From: Cyanophora paradoxa
Taxonomy: Eukaryota; Glaucocystophyceae; Cyanophorales; Cyanophoraceae
Assembly: GCA_004431415.1 (NCBI GenBank)
Contig: QPMI01000168.1
Location: forward strand, 124,001-188,000
Length of the DNA stretch: 64,000 bases
Direction of reading: 5' to 3'
The stretch's first letter is position 1. Each line of letters starts with the position of its first letter. This document shows, piece after piece, positions 22,162 through 33,101 of the stretch. Both the position numbers and the translations under genes were made by a program. Below the pieces are notes generated by a model. The model was not told where the DNA came from, searched no databases, and worked only from the letters and a program-made list of their open reading frames with translations.

Positions 22162-23895
22162 ATGCTGTGGGCCGACAAGCATCGGCCTCTGACGCTTGAC
22201 AGTATGACGTACCACAAGTGCGCTTGCGCTTGCGGCGCCGCGCGCACGCCTCTCTGAGTGCGCTGGGACCAGGGACCTGTCGCAGCACCTGAAGCGGATG
22301 TGCGAGAGCGGGGACTTCCCGCACATTCTCATGTACGGCCCGTCGGGCGCTGGAAAGAAGACACGTGTGATGGCTCTGTTGCGCCAAAGCTTCGGGCCAA
22401 CCGTCGAGAAGGTGCGCGGCGCTCGCAGCAATGAACTCGCAAGCGCTATCGAGCTCGGCGCTCGGAGCAACGAACTCGCAAGCTATCGAGCTCACAGCCG
22501 TATATGCAGCTGAAAGTGGAGAATCGCATCTTCAAGGCACGCGCTAACTTTCTCCTCTTTCATTTCGATTTTCACGGCGCCGGCAGTTCGCAAATTCTTC
22601 AACGGGGGTCGAGCTCGCAACTGTCGGAAGCTCGCACCACATCGAGATCACGCCCAGCGATGCCGGGAACTCAGATCGCCTCGTGGTACAAGAGCTTATT
22701 AAGGAGATTGCTCAGAGCCAACCTCTCGCCACGTCCTCCGACAAGGACAAGGTTCAACCATTCAAAGGTGACACAGAGCTTGATTGCGCTCGACTGAGTC
22801 CTGACTGCGTTCGCTGTCTCAGTGGTCATTTTGAACGAGGTTCACTGCTCTCTTGAGTTTGCGCACCTTCTTGTGTTTTTTGTTGCTCTGAATACTCGAC
22901 GTTGCACAGGTCGACAGGCTCAGCAAAGAAGCTCAACATGCACTGCGGCGGACAATGGAGAAATACATGGCCACATGTCGTATCATTTTGTGTTGCACCA
23001 CAGCCTCAAAAGTACAGGAGTTGTGTCGTTTTTCCTCTGCAGGGGTTCTGAATGCTGCTCTGTTTCAGGTGATCGAACCAGTCAGGAGCAGATGCCTCCT
23101 CATCCGTGTTGGCGCGCCAACTTTGCAAGAGGTAATTCAGCAATTCTTAGTCATGCAAAGAATTTACAAAATTGGCCAGATTATACAAGCGCTTCAATCT
23201 GTGGCCCGCAAGGAGAACCTGACTCTGCCCGAATCTCTTGCTCAGCGAATAGCCGAAGTACGTTTTGGCTTGACTTGGTTGAGCACATCTCTTGCATCTG
23301 ATGAGTGACACAGGCGAGTGATCGGAACCTCCGCCGGGCTATTCTGATGCTGGAGGCATGCAAGGTCCAGCAGTATCCCTTCACAAACGACCAGCAAATC
23401 CCTATAGCAGACTGGGAGCGTTTCATACAAGAGATTGCTCGAGATATCCTTGACGAACAGAGCTCGAAAAGGCTTGCGGTTGTTTCACCCATTTTCTGCA
23501 CTCTCCCTTCATCTGAAAATCTGCTACTTCAGGCTATACAGTGTGCGTCAAAAGCTCTACGAGCTCTTGGTGAATTGTGTGCCTTCGGATATCATATTCA
23601 AGGTAGTCGAAGAGTATGTTACTCCGTTCTCAGCATCTGATCACGAGTGTGTTTCAGCGGCTGACCATGGAGCTCGTCAAGTCAATGGATGCCCAACTGC
23701 AAACAGATGTCGTCTCCTGGGCAGCACACTATGTGCGTTCCCCCCAAATGTCTTTACTCTGTGCCTCACTGCATACGATAGGAATACCGCTGCCAACTTG
23801 GACAGAAGCCGATCTTCCATCTGGAAGCTTTTGTTGCAAGGGTCATGGCAATATACAAGGGCTTCCTCGTCAGCATGGTTGGCGCGTTCGATTGA
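22162..23895 (+). CDS. RFC3: Replication factor C subunit 3
   Basis: A clamp-loader small subunit that loads PCNA at primer ends. The first exon is MLWADKHRPLTLDSMTYHK, and the second gives the Walker A region HILMYGPSGAGKKTRVMALL. Later exons give HALRRTMEKYMATCRIILCC, EPVRSRCLLIRVGAPTLQE, NLRRAILMLEACKVQQYPF, YELLVNCVPSDIIFK and the C-terminus EAFVARVMAIYKGFLVSM. These match RFC3 rather than RFC2, 4 or 5, including the GKKT form of Walker A. Introns are short GT-AG. No neighbour is functionally linked. Confidence 0.9.
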
Positions 23896-24093
23896 GGTGA
23901 AACTTGTGCGGCCTTGTAATCTACACTTATGCATTTGAGACATTTGATTACGATCTGACCCTTCCTGTGATCCATCTGGAGTGAGGGGCGGGAGGCCTTT
24001 GTAAAGCATTCCTTCCCCTTGGGGCCTTCGGGGAATGGCCAAGCCTATAGCTGTTTATTGATTTTATGGCGGGAATATATTGGTGTGTTCTTC

Positions 24094-24186
24094 TGAACGT
24101 TCACCTTCTTCGCCCCCTCGAGAAGCACGAACAGCTGAAATCGATCCGGCGAATTCATCTTTGTTCAGCGCGCTGTCTCTGAACTC
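24094..24186 (-). pseudogene. Degenerate copy of the RPB11 N-terminal exon
   Basis: The stretch GTTCACCTTCTTCGCCCCCT and what follows match 25603-25690, the start of the RPB11 gene, across the ATG and into the upstream region, with scattered differences. It carries no continuation of the gene. It is a short duplicated fragment about 1.5 kb from its source, in the same orientation. Confidence 0.7.
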
Positions 24187-24275
24187 TTCTTCGCCCCAAT
24201 GACAGGGGCCGCACCTCTGCCCCATGGCAGGGGCCGTACCTTCGCCCCAGTGGCAGGGGCTGCACCTTTGCCATA
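24180..24275. repeat. Minisatellite of about 26-27 bp units
   Basis: Three to four imperfect units follow the pattern CGCCCCANTGGCAGGGGC followed by GCACCTTTGC-like sequence. They lie immediately after the RPB11 fragment. Confidence 0.6.
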
Positions 24276-24831
24276 GCTCGAGAAGCTTGAAGCTAGCTCA
24301 ATCGCAGAGCTTTGATAAATGATTGGCCAGTCTAATGCATATGGCCAGGGAGAGGAAGAGATCCAGATCTAGAGAGAGATGGTTGGCCAGTTAGATTAAT
24401 TAGGGGCTGGACCCGGGAGTTCGACCGCCAGTCACTGAGTCATGCCATGTTTTTTAATTTGATTCTCTTGGCGTCAAGCGCTGGCCTAGCTATAGGACAG
24501 TTGGCCGCGGGGCGTCGGCTAGCGCTAAACTTACGAAGTACTAGTTAGTAGTAGATATACTGATCATGAGCAGCATAGCTTACTAACTTTAGTAAGTATA
24601 ATATTACGTAAGCTTTAAGTTAAGCTTTGATTGCAATTACGATTGAAGGTTACTATGATATGTTAGACGCCACAGCCAACACCGTGATGGGATGCGATAT
24701 ACTATGATAAACGATGCATGTGTCTTCTTGTTGCAAAGTTGTACCGATATCAATTTTAGGCGAGATCGGTGGTTGCAAGTTGGATCGGGGTCTTAGGCAA
24801 GGCAGCTAGCTGACATCTCGTCTGACATTAC

Positions 24832-25036
24832 ATGCAAGCTGATATCGTCTGTCACGTAAAAACAAATCCTACCGTAGACTAGACCTGGAGCTGCTCTAAT
24901 AATAGGCAATGACTGTAGCAAACCTATTTTTGTACCTTTGTGTTATGCTTGGTACGAGACCCTTATCAGTCCTATTCGAGCAAATGACATGATTGAGCGT
25001 AACGTGCTGAGATCTTGGCAAGGCCAAGGGGATCGC
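24832..25036 (+). repeat. Dispersed repeat R2, copy 1
   Basis: About 200 bp closely match 31363-31563 in the same orientation. Shared blocks include AATAGGCAATGACTGT, AAACCTATTTTTGTACCTTT, GTACGAGACCCTTATCAGTC, AGCAAATGACATGATTGAGC and AAGGGGATCGCC. No open frame is conserved. The conservation could mean a mobile element or a non-coding RNA gene; I do not recognise it as any standard RNA. Confidence 0.7.
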
Positions 25037-25147
25037 CCTCGAATGCACCGGTGCAGAGGGACTTGAGCCGTAAAAAACAAAAGATCTGGCCATGAACTTG
25101 ATCCGCAGCCGCAGGTGATCGCCTAAACTGAGCCGATGAACACGTGA

Positions 25148-25662
25148 TTATGTCATGTTTTCCGAAACCCGCCTATATTCGGCCTGCGAGAGCTGTATCG
25201 GGGACCCATCGATTAACGCAGACATACAACATGCTAACCTTGAATCTCTCCTCAAGAAGCCCAACTTCGGAAATGAGGTCGTTAAGTGCCGTCTGCATCG
25301 CTTCCATAGGCGTGGAGCCCTTGCGGGTCTGCACCTGCGACGACGATAATCGGCACCGTTCTATTTCCGCTCACAGTGCGGAATCCACCCACTTTTACGA
25401 CGATGTTGTGTTCAAGAGGATGCGGGACTTTGTAGCCTGCGAACAGGACGCTAGGATCCCGCAGCAACTGCCTGAAGCACGAGTTGAGCGGGGGCGACGA
25501 GAGGGCCAGGGTTTCGCACATGCGGATGATGTTGCCGAGAGTGTGGTCCTCGCGCTCAATGGTAAAGCTGGCGGCGTCTGGGATTTTGGTGTCCTTCTGC
25601 ACGTTCACCTTCTTCGCCCCCTCGGGAAGCACGAACAGCTCGAATCGATCCGGCGCGTTCAT
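25148..25662 (-). CDS. RPB11: RNA polymerase II subunit RPB11
   Basis: A core subunit of RNA polymerase II that pairs with RPB3. The first exon reads [20 protein letters not shown], then [15 protein letters not shown]. An intron follows, then [20 protein letters not shown] and HNIVVKV. A third exon has [20 protein letters not shown] and [10 protein letters not shown], and the last gives [11 protein letters not shown]. All are diagnostic of RPB11 rather than AC19. The gene diverges from PDE6D with about 390 bp between starts. Confidence 0.9.
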
Positions 25663-26048
25663 CTTTGTTCAGCGCGCCGTCTCTGCACCCCACGGGCCGC
25701 CGAATCCACTGCGTACGGAGCTGCACCGGCTCGCCGACGTTGCGCGCAGAGCTGCAGAGCGCCCCGGCGGACGGAGCGTGTGATAAAAGCTCGCCGCGCG
25801 CGGTGCTGGTCTTATCTAAACCGTGGATCCCGACGACTTCAGGCTGTACGCCATACGCCCCACGAAAAAAAAAGCGAAGCGCCCGAGCGCCGGGTCGAGC
25901 GCAACTGCAGCGCCGACGGCAACCGCACAGCGCCGGCGAACCCGCAGCGACATTTTCCTGTTCCCGGACGCGAGCCTAACCTAAAGAGTGTCGTTGACTT
26001 GAACCTTCATGCCGGTGCGCATTGTAAAGGAGGATCCACGAGAGATTT

Positions 26049-26878
<830 letters not shown>

Positions 26879-27449
26879 TATTTGAACATGAGCAATAATT
26901 CGCAGCGCCTGGGCTACAAATGTGATATGTACACGGCCGCCCCGTTTCCGCCGGCCCAGCCAGAGCTCGTACTCGGTCACCTGCTTGCGCAGCTAGGCCT
27001 TGCGTTGCATCAACTTGCATGTATAGGTCAGCTACAGCTGCGCATGCAGGACCGGATCCGGATATCGATGTCGATCGATAGGTCTTCCTGGGCCAGAGGT
27101 TATTCGAAATTCACTTGATGCATTCATGCATATGATCAGCGCGCGTGTGCATAATTATAAGGGACTTCAGCAAATATTAATGGCAGCATATGCAGCTATA
27201 GCTAGCTGCAGCAGCGCTAGCTGGGAGCCGCCCATGCAGCGAGGGAGGGAGAGGGGGGTACGACGGCAGTACTCGCCCGCCAAAATAGCGGAATCAAGAA
27301 GCCCAAAGCTTAGCCGCGCCACTCGCTGCTCTAGCACGCGCGTGTAGCTAAGGTCACTAAACACTAAGCACTGAGCACTTAGCGTCACGTTGACGCAGCG
27401 CTAGTAGCTGGCGTGTGCAGTGCAAGTTCTGTAGCTAGCAGCCGCAGAG
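26879..27449. other. Intergenic spacer
   Basis: I see no gene. There are AGCTAGC-type palindromes (27190-27230, 27400-27440) and a purine-rich GAGGGAGGGAGAGGGGGG-like tract near 27240. Confidence 0.4.
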
Positions 27450-28347
27450 ATGCCGCCGCAGCGTTGGTACACCAACGAGGAGGTGCGGCAGCACAACACG
27501 CCGCAGGACTGCTGGGTGTCGTTCCTGGGTCGCGTGTTCAACTTGTCAACCCTGATCGCAGCAAACCCCGGTGCGTGCAGGCGGCTCTACCGCGGGCACG
27601 CCGCCTGTAATGTGCTCTGTGCAGGCATACTCGCCGAGCCCATACTGCGATATCGTGGCGAGGACATCTCCCACTGGTTCGACCCGAAGACTCAAGACGT
27701 GCACATTCCGCCTTCTTCAATTGTCGCCCGTTCACTGACAAGAGTTTTGCGCAGGTAAGGACCCACATACATCCAGTTACAAATTTGCCTGCATATTATG
27801 CGCCAGAGGGCCGCTTCATTCATCTGCCCCCTGACGACCCGGCCGAGTTTGTGAACGACTTCGGCACGCCCTGGTGGAAGGATGAGGAGAAATACATGGT
27901 GGGCTATCTTTCGAAGCACGTCCGAAAAATACGGGTGGTCAACATGCTAACGCAAGTAGAGCATCTTGTAGAGGTCTCTCTCTCTGCGTTTGCTGCTTTC
28001 TGTGACATTTGTGTACTTACTCGTCGTTTGAAATCAGGTCCCGGCTGAGGAGACACTGGAGGAAATCCTGGACAGGTACCTCCCCTACAACGCACATGCA
28101 GGGAGCTACACCTGGAAGAAGCTGGATCCGGGATCAGGCAGCTTTGTCAACCTCAACATGAAGGTGGCATTACAGGAGAACGGTGTATTTGACGAGTCAG
28201 ATGAGTATCTGGAGCTAAATCTGGACACCTCCTTCTACGTCCCGGTCTTGCACCTATATTTCAATGGTGCATCTTTGGTCATGTACGTTTTGTTGGCGGG
28301 AAGTAGCTAATTGTTCTGTTTGAGCAGACGACCTCAGCGTTGCCTGA
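27450..28347 (+). CDS. CYB5D1: Cytochrome b5 domain-containing protein 1
   Basis: CYB5D1 is a cilium-associated protein with a degenerate cytochrome b5-like domain. Exon 1 reads MPPQRWYTNEEVRQHNTPQD then CWVSFLGRVFNLSTL. Later exons have RGEDISHWFDPKTQDVHI, PEGRFIHLPPDD, NDFGTPWWKDEEKY, KIRVVNMLTQVEHLVEV, LPYNAHAGSYTWKKL, LQENGVFDESDEYLEL and the end LYFNDDLSVA. The haem-ligand HPGG of true cytochrome b5 is absent, while HWFDP, typical of CYB5D1, is present. TAGCTAGCAGCCGCAGAG directly precedes the ATG. Confidence 0.88.
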
Positions 28348-28918
28348 GGCTGAATCCTGTGCGCACATGTTCTGCATTTGGTCACCTGCATGTAAGAGTA
28401 TGTGCAACGTCCGGGCTACAAGTGTGGAATGCACACTGCAGCACCGTGCCATGGGCCCAGCCCACCAGCAAGGCCAGCCGGGCCATGGGTTGTACCCTCC
28501 CAAGGCACGCCAGGGACTACGTATGTACATGTGCACAGATTGCTTTCAGCGTAGACACAGTCGGTAAATGAATTCACGTGCAGCCCTTGCCCAAGTCACC
28601 AGGTCAAGCCCGTGCACTGTCGACGTCATTATATACGACGTGCACTGTCGAAGCCCGAATGCGCATGCACTACGTATATATATATACATATACAGCTCGG
28701 GAAGCAGGCGGGGTAGCTAGCTATAGCGCTATAGCTATAGCCTGAGCTATTAGCCTCCTTCCAGGGGGTACACGATTATACAGCAGGTTGTCTACGTCAG
28801 CAGCAGGTTAGACGAGCTCTCTTTCCCACGTGACTCTCTCTAACGTGGTGTAGCTCCCAGCGCAGCGTATTGGTCAAGCCCGAGCAACCTCGCGCTGACA
28901 GCGACGTCGACGGCCCCA
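28348..28918. repeat. Spacer with dispersed repeat R1, reverse copy
   Basis: About 28402-28475 is an inverted R1 copy (GTCCGGGCTACAAGTGTGGA, GGGCCCAGCCCACCAGCAAG). It lies just past the CYB5D1 stop. Further on are TATATATA near 28675 and a run of AGCTATAGCGCTATAGCTAT near 28715. No gene is seen. Confidence 0.6.
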
Positions 28919-30739
28919 ATGCGTTGCCTGTCGCTGCTGCTCCTCCTGGCCGTCCTCTCCGCCAGCGCGCACGCACTGTACGGCCCTGGCAGCGCCGTCG
29001 AACTGCTCACGGCGAAGAATTTCAAGGAGAAGGTTCTCGCGTCCGACGAGCCCGTGCTCGTCGAGTTCTTCGCGCCTTGGTGCGATCTTTCTAGTTCTGC
29101 CGCGCTTTCAAAAAGCACGTATCGAACTGCGCACGCAGGTGTGGGCACTGCAAGGCTCTCGCGCCCGAGTACGAGAAGGCCGCCAAGAACCTGAAGGTAC
29201 GGACCCAGTTTGCGTACATGGTTCTGCGAAGGCTCTCAGAGTTCTTCGCTTTCTAGGGGATCGTTCGTATTGCGGCCGTCGATTGTGATGTTGAAGCGAA
29301 CAAGCCCCTCGCTGCTGAATATGGCATTAAGGTTCGCAGAGAGCAAGCATTTTACATTAATGTAGGGATTTAAACTTCAATTTGCAGGGATTTCCCACCA
29401 TCAAACTCTTTCCTGCGGAGGGCAAGAAGAATCCGTATCGGTGAGTTGGCATGTTCTGTGGAAGATTTAAGAGACGGAGCTGAGGTTATAATATAGGAAG
29501 GGCGAGTATCAGAAGACTCCGGAAGACTATAACGGGCCTCGCACCGCGAAACCCATCGCAGATTTCGCTCTCAATGCTCTGGTAAGCTGAACAAATCAAA
29601 GGAAAGACTCAGCGCATGCTCACGAGTCTGCGCAACAGCCAAGCAAGCACGTCCTACCTGTAACCTCAAAGAACCTCGAGAAGTTTCTGGGGAGCTCTCC
29701 CGAGCTTCCCCATGCGATCCTTTTCACTGAGAAGGCGACATCGCCTCTCACGAAGGCACTCTCCCTTCAGTTCAAAGGTCGACTACTTCTTGGCGAGGTC
29801 AAGAGCTCAGACAAGGAGCTGACGGCGAAGTACTCGATCGAGAAGTTCCCATCTGTCATTGTCCTCAAGCCTGGCGATGAGGCCCCAGTCGCATACGATG
29901 GCCCAATGAAGCAGCAAAATCTGCACAAATTCCTTTCTATGCACGCGGCTCCGAAGAAGCGTGTGGAAGAATCCGCAAGCGAAGAGAATTCGAAGAAGAA
30001 GCAGAAGGGCTCTGATTCAAGCTCGGAGCAGAAGGAAACGCCCCCTCCTGAGCCTGCAGGCCCCACTGTCGATGGCACCATTGTTCACATCGTGGATGAC
30101 GATTTCTCTTTCAAGTTCGCCTCATTCTGGCCTCTGTTCTTATGCTCAACCCATGTCTCACGCTGCTTAGGAACGAGACATGCCACGGGTCGGCAATCTG
30201 CATTGTTGCACTTCTGGATCCTGCAGACAGCTCGTTCGAAAAGCACACGGAGACTTTGAAGGGTCTTGCTGCAAAGCACGGGAAGCAGGGCTTGTTCCGG
30301 TGGGCCACACTCTCGCAGCCTGTATGCTTTTATGTGCTGACTCGAAAGGGCAGGTTTGTTCAGCTTGATGGCCCTGCCCAAAACATGATGATCCAAGCGA
30401 TGCAGCTTGCATCGCAATTCCCTCAGCTCATTTCTGTGTCTTTCAAGGTTCAGCAATCCGCTCATGCTCATTTCAGTGGAAATTCCCTAACTCTATCTTT
30501 CATTTGTCCCTCAGAGGGGTCGCTTTGCTCAGTATTTTGGACCTCTGGAGATGGAGGAGATTAATGGCTGGCTCACCCGAATCTCATCTGGACATGCGCA
30601 TACTGTGGCTCTTCCCCACTTCGAGATCGTTGGCTGGTCGGCTGCCTCCGAAGCGCGCAAGCAGAGCGCAGCAGCAGCAGCTGATGAAATTTCCCTGGAC
30701 GATCTCCGAGATGTTGAGGTTGGCAAGGACGAGCTCTAG
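28919..30739 (+). CDS. ER protein disulfide isomerase with one thioredoxin a-domain and KDEL
   Basis: A secreted-pathway thiol oxidoreductase of the PDIA6/P5-like group. The signal peptide MRCLSLLLLLAVLSASAHAL is clear. Residues about 25-130 are a thioredoxin fold with the active site [20 protein letters not shown] (CGHC interrupted by an intron after the W codon), then RIAAVDCDVEANKPLAAEYG and GFPTIKLFP. A redox-inactive thioredoxin-like region, a charged linker (ESASEENSKKKQKGSDSSSE) and a C-terminal domain follow. The protein ends VGKDEL, a canonical ER retrieval signal. Typical P5 proteins have two CGHC domains; only one is visible here. Confidence 0.87.
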
Positions 30740-31630
30740 CAATTTTTTGCCGTCAAATGAAATTCAGCGCTTTTTGCCGGCTACCTAGCAGCACATCTGT
30801 GCCTGCCTCGTTGCGGTTTCATGCCACCAAGTCCGTGTCGAGATCGCACCAAAAGATACACCGCACAATTCGCGGAGGGCATGCCGCACAGCCTCCAGAG
30901 GGTGCTAGCTATATAGCTAAAATGTTCTATAGCTAGAGGGCCATGCGGTGAAAATGTTCTATATATAGCTAGAGGGCGCGGCCATGTGCATATGCATGCA
31001 GGGCTCAGCGCTAGCCGGCCAGTTTGCTGGTGGGCTGTCGACGTCAGGCTGGGCCCACGGGGCCCACGGGGCCGGCTGCGCATGCGGCGGCTGCATGCGC
31101 ATTGTTCATTTCGAATTCCACACTTGTAGCCCGGACTTTGGATTGAATTCGTGTCCAAATGCTGCAGGCTGCCTGCATCTCCTAAAGATCACAAAATACG
31201 AATTCGGGCCCTTGACTCAGTGACTCGGTGACATCACTTTCCGAAAAAGTTCGGATGCACGCCTTGGCTCGTACGCGTGGCATGTGGTTGGACTTTCACG
31301 GGGCAGCTGCCGAGAGGGGCGAGGGGAGCTGCTGATTCGTAGATCTAAGTGATCTGCTAGCTAGCAAGCTGATATTGCATGTCATGAAAGAAATCCTACC
31401 ATAGACTAAACCTGGAGCTGCTCTAGTAATAGGCAATGACTGTGGTAAACCTATTTTTGTACCTTTGTGTTATGCCTAGTACGAGACCCTTATCAGTCCT
31501 ATTTGAGCAAATGACATGATTGAGCGTAACATGCTGAGGCCTTGGCAAGGCAAGGGGATCGCCAGACGACACCTACAAACCTCTGAGCCAAAGCCAATTA
31601 GAGGTAATACCAAAGGACTTGCCTGGGTGT
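30740..31630. repeat. Spacer with R1 and R2 repeats
   Basis: An R1 copy lies at about 30975-31163, with GTGGGCTGTCGACGTCAGG, CCACACTTGTAGCCCGGACT and GAATTCGTGTCCAAATGCTG. An R2 copy lies at 31363-31563. TATAGCTAGAGGGC occurs twice near 30910-30980. No gene is seen. Confidence 0.6.
31363..31563 (+). repeat. Dispersed repeat R2, copy 2
   Basis: Matches 24832-25036 in the same orientation, with about one difference per ten bases by eye. It ends AAGGGGATCGCC like copy 1. Confidence 0.7.
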
Positions 31631-32374
31631 TCAAGAGAGTGTGGAACAAGTGAGGGGGAAGGGCTGGCGGTTCGCGTGCGAAGTCGTCCTCACTGGGAAG
31701 CTTTTGATTCCATGGGACAGCAGAGGACGCCCCTGCGAAGCCATGACCACAGCAGCTTCAGCCAGAACTCGACAAAAGAAGATACCTTGGAACTTAAAGG
31801 CATCGTCCTCGACAAGAGGGCTGTGATACGGCGTCACTTCCAAAAGATTGTTGACATTCCCGTTGTTGTCGAATGTCGTGGCCTGCTCCGGCGCGAACTT
31901 CCACTCGTTGTCAACTGCGGATGCGAATATAAGAGCACGCGCATAGGAAGCCGTGGGGTCTAGGGTGCGTGTTTTAGAGTGCGCGCCTATGAATTTGTAT
32001 TCGTATTGGCCGGGCTTGAGGGTCTGGATCGTGTTCCACTCGTTTCCGCTGCGGTGCATTGCGATCCGCTCTTTCCACCCGTTGAAGGTGCCTGTGACGT
32101 ATACCTTGTTGCCGCCTGCAGTGCAGCGTAAGGAAAGCTCGCAAGGGTCGATAGAAGAGTCGAACCATGACTCCAAGTGATCACGGTGGGCTGCGACGGC
32201 ATCAGATGGCGCAAGAGAGAAAGCGCAAGTCACGCGCGCGCGCGGCTCGAAACGCACCACCTCGACCTTCGCATCCGGGGGCTTCGCGGACGCCTGGTCT
32301 GTCTTCTCCTTCTTTTGCACCTCCGGCTTCGGCTCCACCGGCTCCACCGGCTCCCGAGAGAGCGCGGTTCCCAT
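31631..32374 (-). CDS. CBM48 (AMPK-beta-like glycogen-binding) protein, probably myristoylated
   Basis: It resembles the beta subunit of SNF1/AMPK. The start MGTALSREPVEPVEP carries an N-myristoylation signal (Gly2, Ser6). A basic/acidic linker leads to a CBM48 domain: TVITWSHG, GGNKVYVTGTFNGWKERIAM, EWNTIQTLKPGQYEYKFI and VDNEWKFAPEQATTFDNNGN. W and K residues for glucan binding are visible. Joining YEYKFI to VDNEW needs a GC-AG intron (31915-31986); the 72 bases are also open in frame. The rest (NVNNLLEVTPYHSPLVEDDA) does not show the ASC domain that binds alpha and gamma subunits. It may therefore be a CBM48-only adaptor. The 3' end is uncertain. Confidence 0.7.
   Translation of the reverse strand: MGTALSREPVEPVEPKPEVQKKEKTDQASAKPPDAKVEVVRFEPRARVTCAFSLAPSDAVAAHRDHLESWFDSSIDPCELSLRCTAGGNKVYVTGTFNGWKERIAMHRSGNEWNTIQTLKPGQYEYKFIGAHSKTRTLDPTASYARALIFASAVDNEWKFAPEQATTFDNNGNVNNLLEVTPYHSPLVEDDAFKFQGIFFCRVLAEAAVVMASQGRPLLSHGIKSFPVRTTSHANRQPFPLTCSTLS
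31915..31986 (-). other. Possible GC-AG intron
   Basis: On the minus strand it starts GCGCGCACT after ATAG and ends CCGCAG. Removal joins KFI to VDNEWKF as in AMPK-beta. It is 72 nt, stop-free and in frame, so retention as a 24-residue insert is not excluded. Confidence 0.5.
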
Positions 32375-33101
32375 GTCTCTGAGTCTCTCACGGGAAGGGG
32401 TACTGCCAACTTGCAATTCGATCCTTTCACGCGGCCATGGCCACCTAGCTATAGTACGTATATACTCCAGCCATGATTCAGTGGCTCCCCGTGAGCATCG
32501 ACGGCAACGCGCAGGTACGTCTACACAGGGCCCGGCCGGCCAGGCTCAAGCTCGGTGCATGCCATGATCAATGCGCACGTGCACGTGCACGTCACGGCTT
32601 GCACGGTGGGCTGCTGCACTGCCGCAGTACTAGTGCGTGCGGCAGCTGCCAGCTGCAGGCTGGCCCATGGGCCACGGCAACGTTAACGTTAACGCTGTTG
32701 CTGTGCGCAGTGTATACGTACATCCCACACTTGTATACGTAGCTCGAACGTTGCTTTGTTTCGTGCCGAAATGCGCGAAGCCACGAGGATTGGACTTCGA
32801 CTTGGAATTTCACTCTGAACTTCGGAAATCGTGAGGATCCACGTCTTATCCAGACCAGGCCACCACCGCGCACGGCGAGCTCTTATCGCATGCACGCAGC
32901 TGCGTACGCAGTGAATTCTGCAGCCCTTGGGGTTGACTGTGCGGGTGCCACGGGTGACTGTGTCTTGGGATTCACTACGAATTTTCATCACACAAGAGTC
33001 TTCTTCTAGTAGCTCGATTCGCTTCAAACAGAAACGAATACGCGTGGTTCATAGCTGCCCCGATCCAGGAGGCATGGTCATGCCAAAACTCTGCTTAAAA
33101 T
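32375..33101. repeat. Spacer with an R1-like copy and an orphan exon
   Basis: A + strand ATG at 32473 opens MIQWLPVSIDGNAQ and is followed by GTACGT, like a first exon, but I find no second exon. An R1-related stretch (32600-32755) contains GTGGGCTG, CAGTGTATACGTACATCCCA and CACTTGTA. There is also a tandem GCACGTGCACGTGCACGTCA palindrome near 32577 and GTTAACGTTAACG near 32683. Confidence 0.45.

Larger units (their letters stand above)
23896..25147. other. Intergenic region with gene fragment and repeats
   Basis: No intact gene is seen. It holds a fragment resembling the start of RPB11 (24094-24186), a short GC-rich minisatellite (24180-24275), an AT-rich stretch with TACTAGTTAGTAGTAG-like sequence, and an R2 repeat copy (24832-25036). 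Confidence 0.55.

Noticed and set aside
25823-25983. Plus-strand stretch reading VDPDDFRLYAIRPTKKKAKR
   Set aside because: It is protein-like but lacks an ATG and a plausible join. It lies in the shared RPB11/PDE6D upstream region, so I did not call it.
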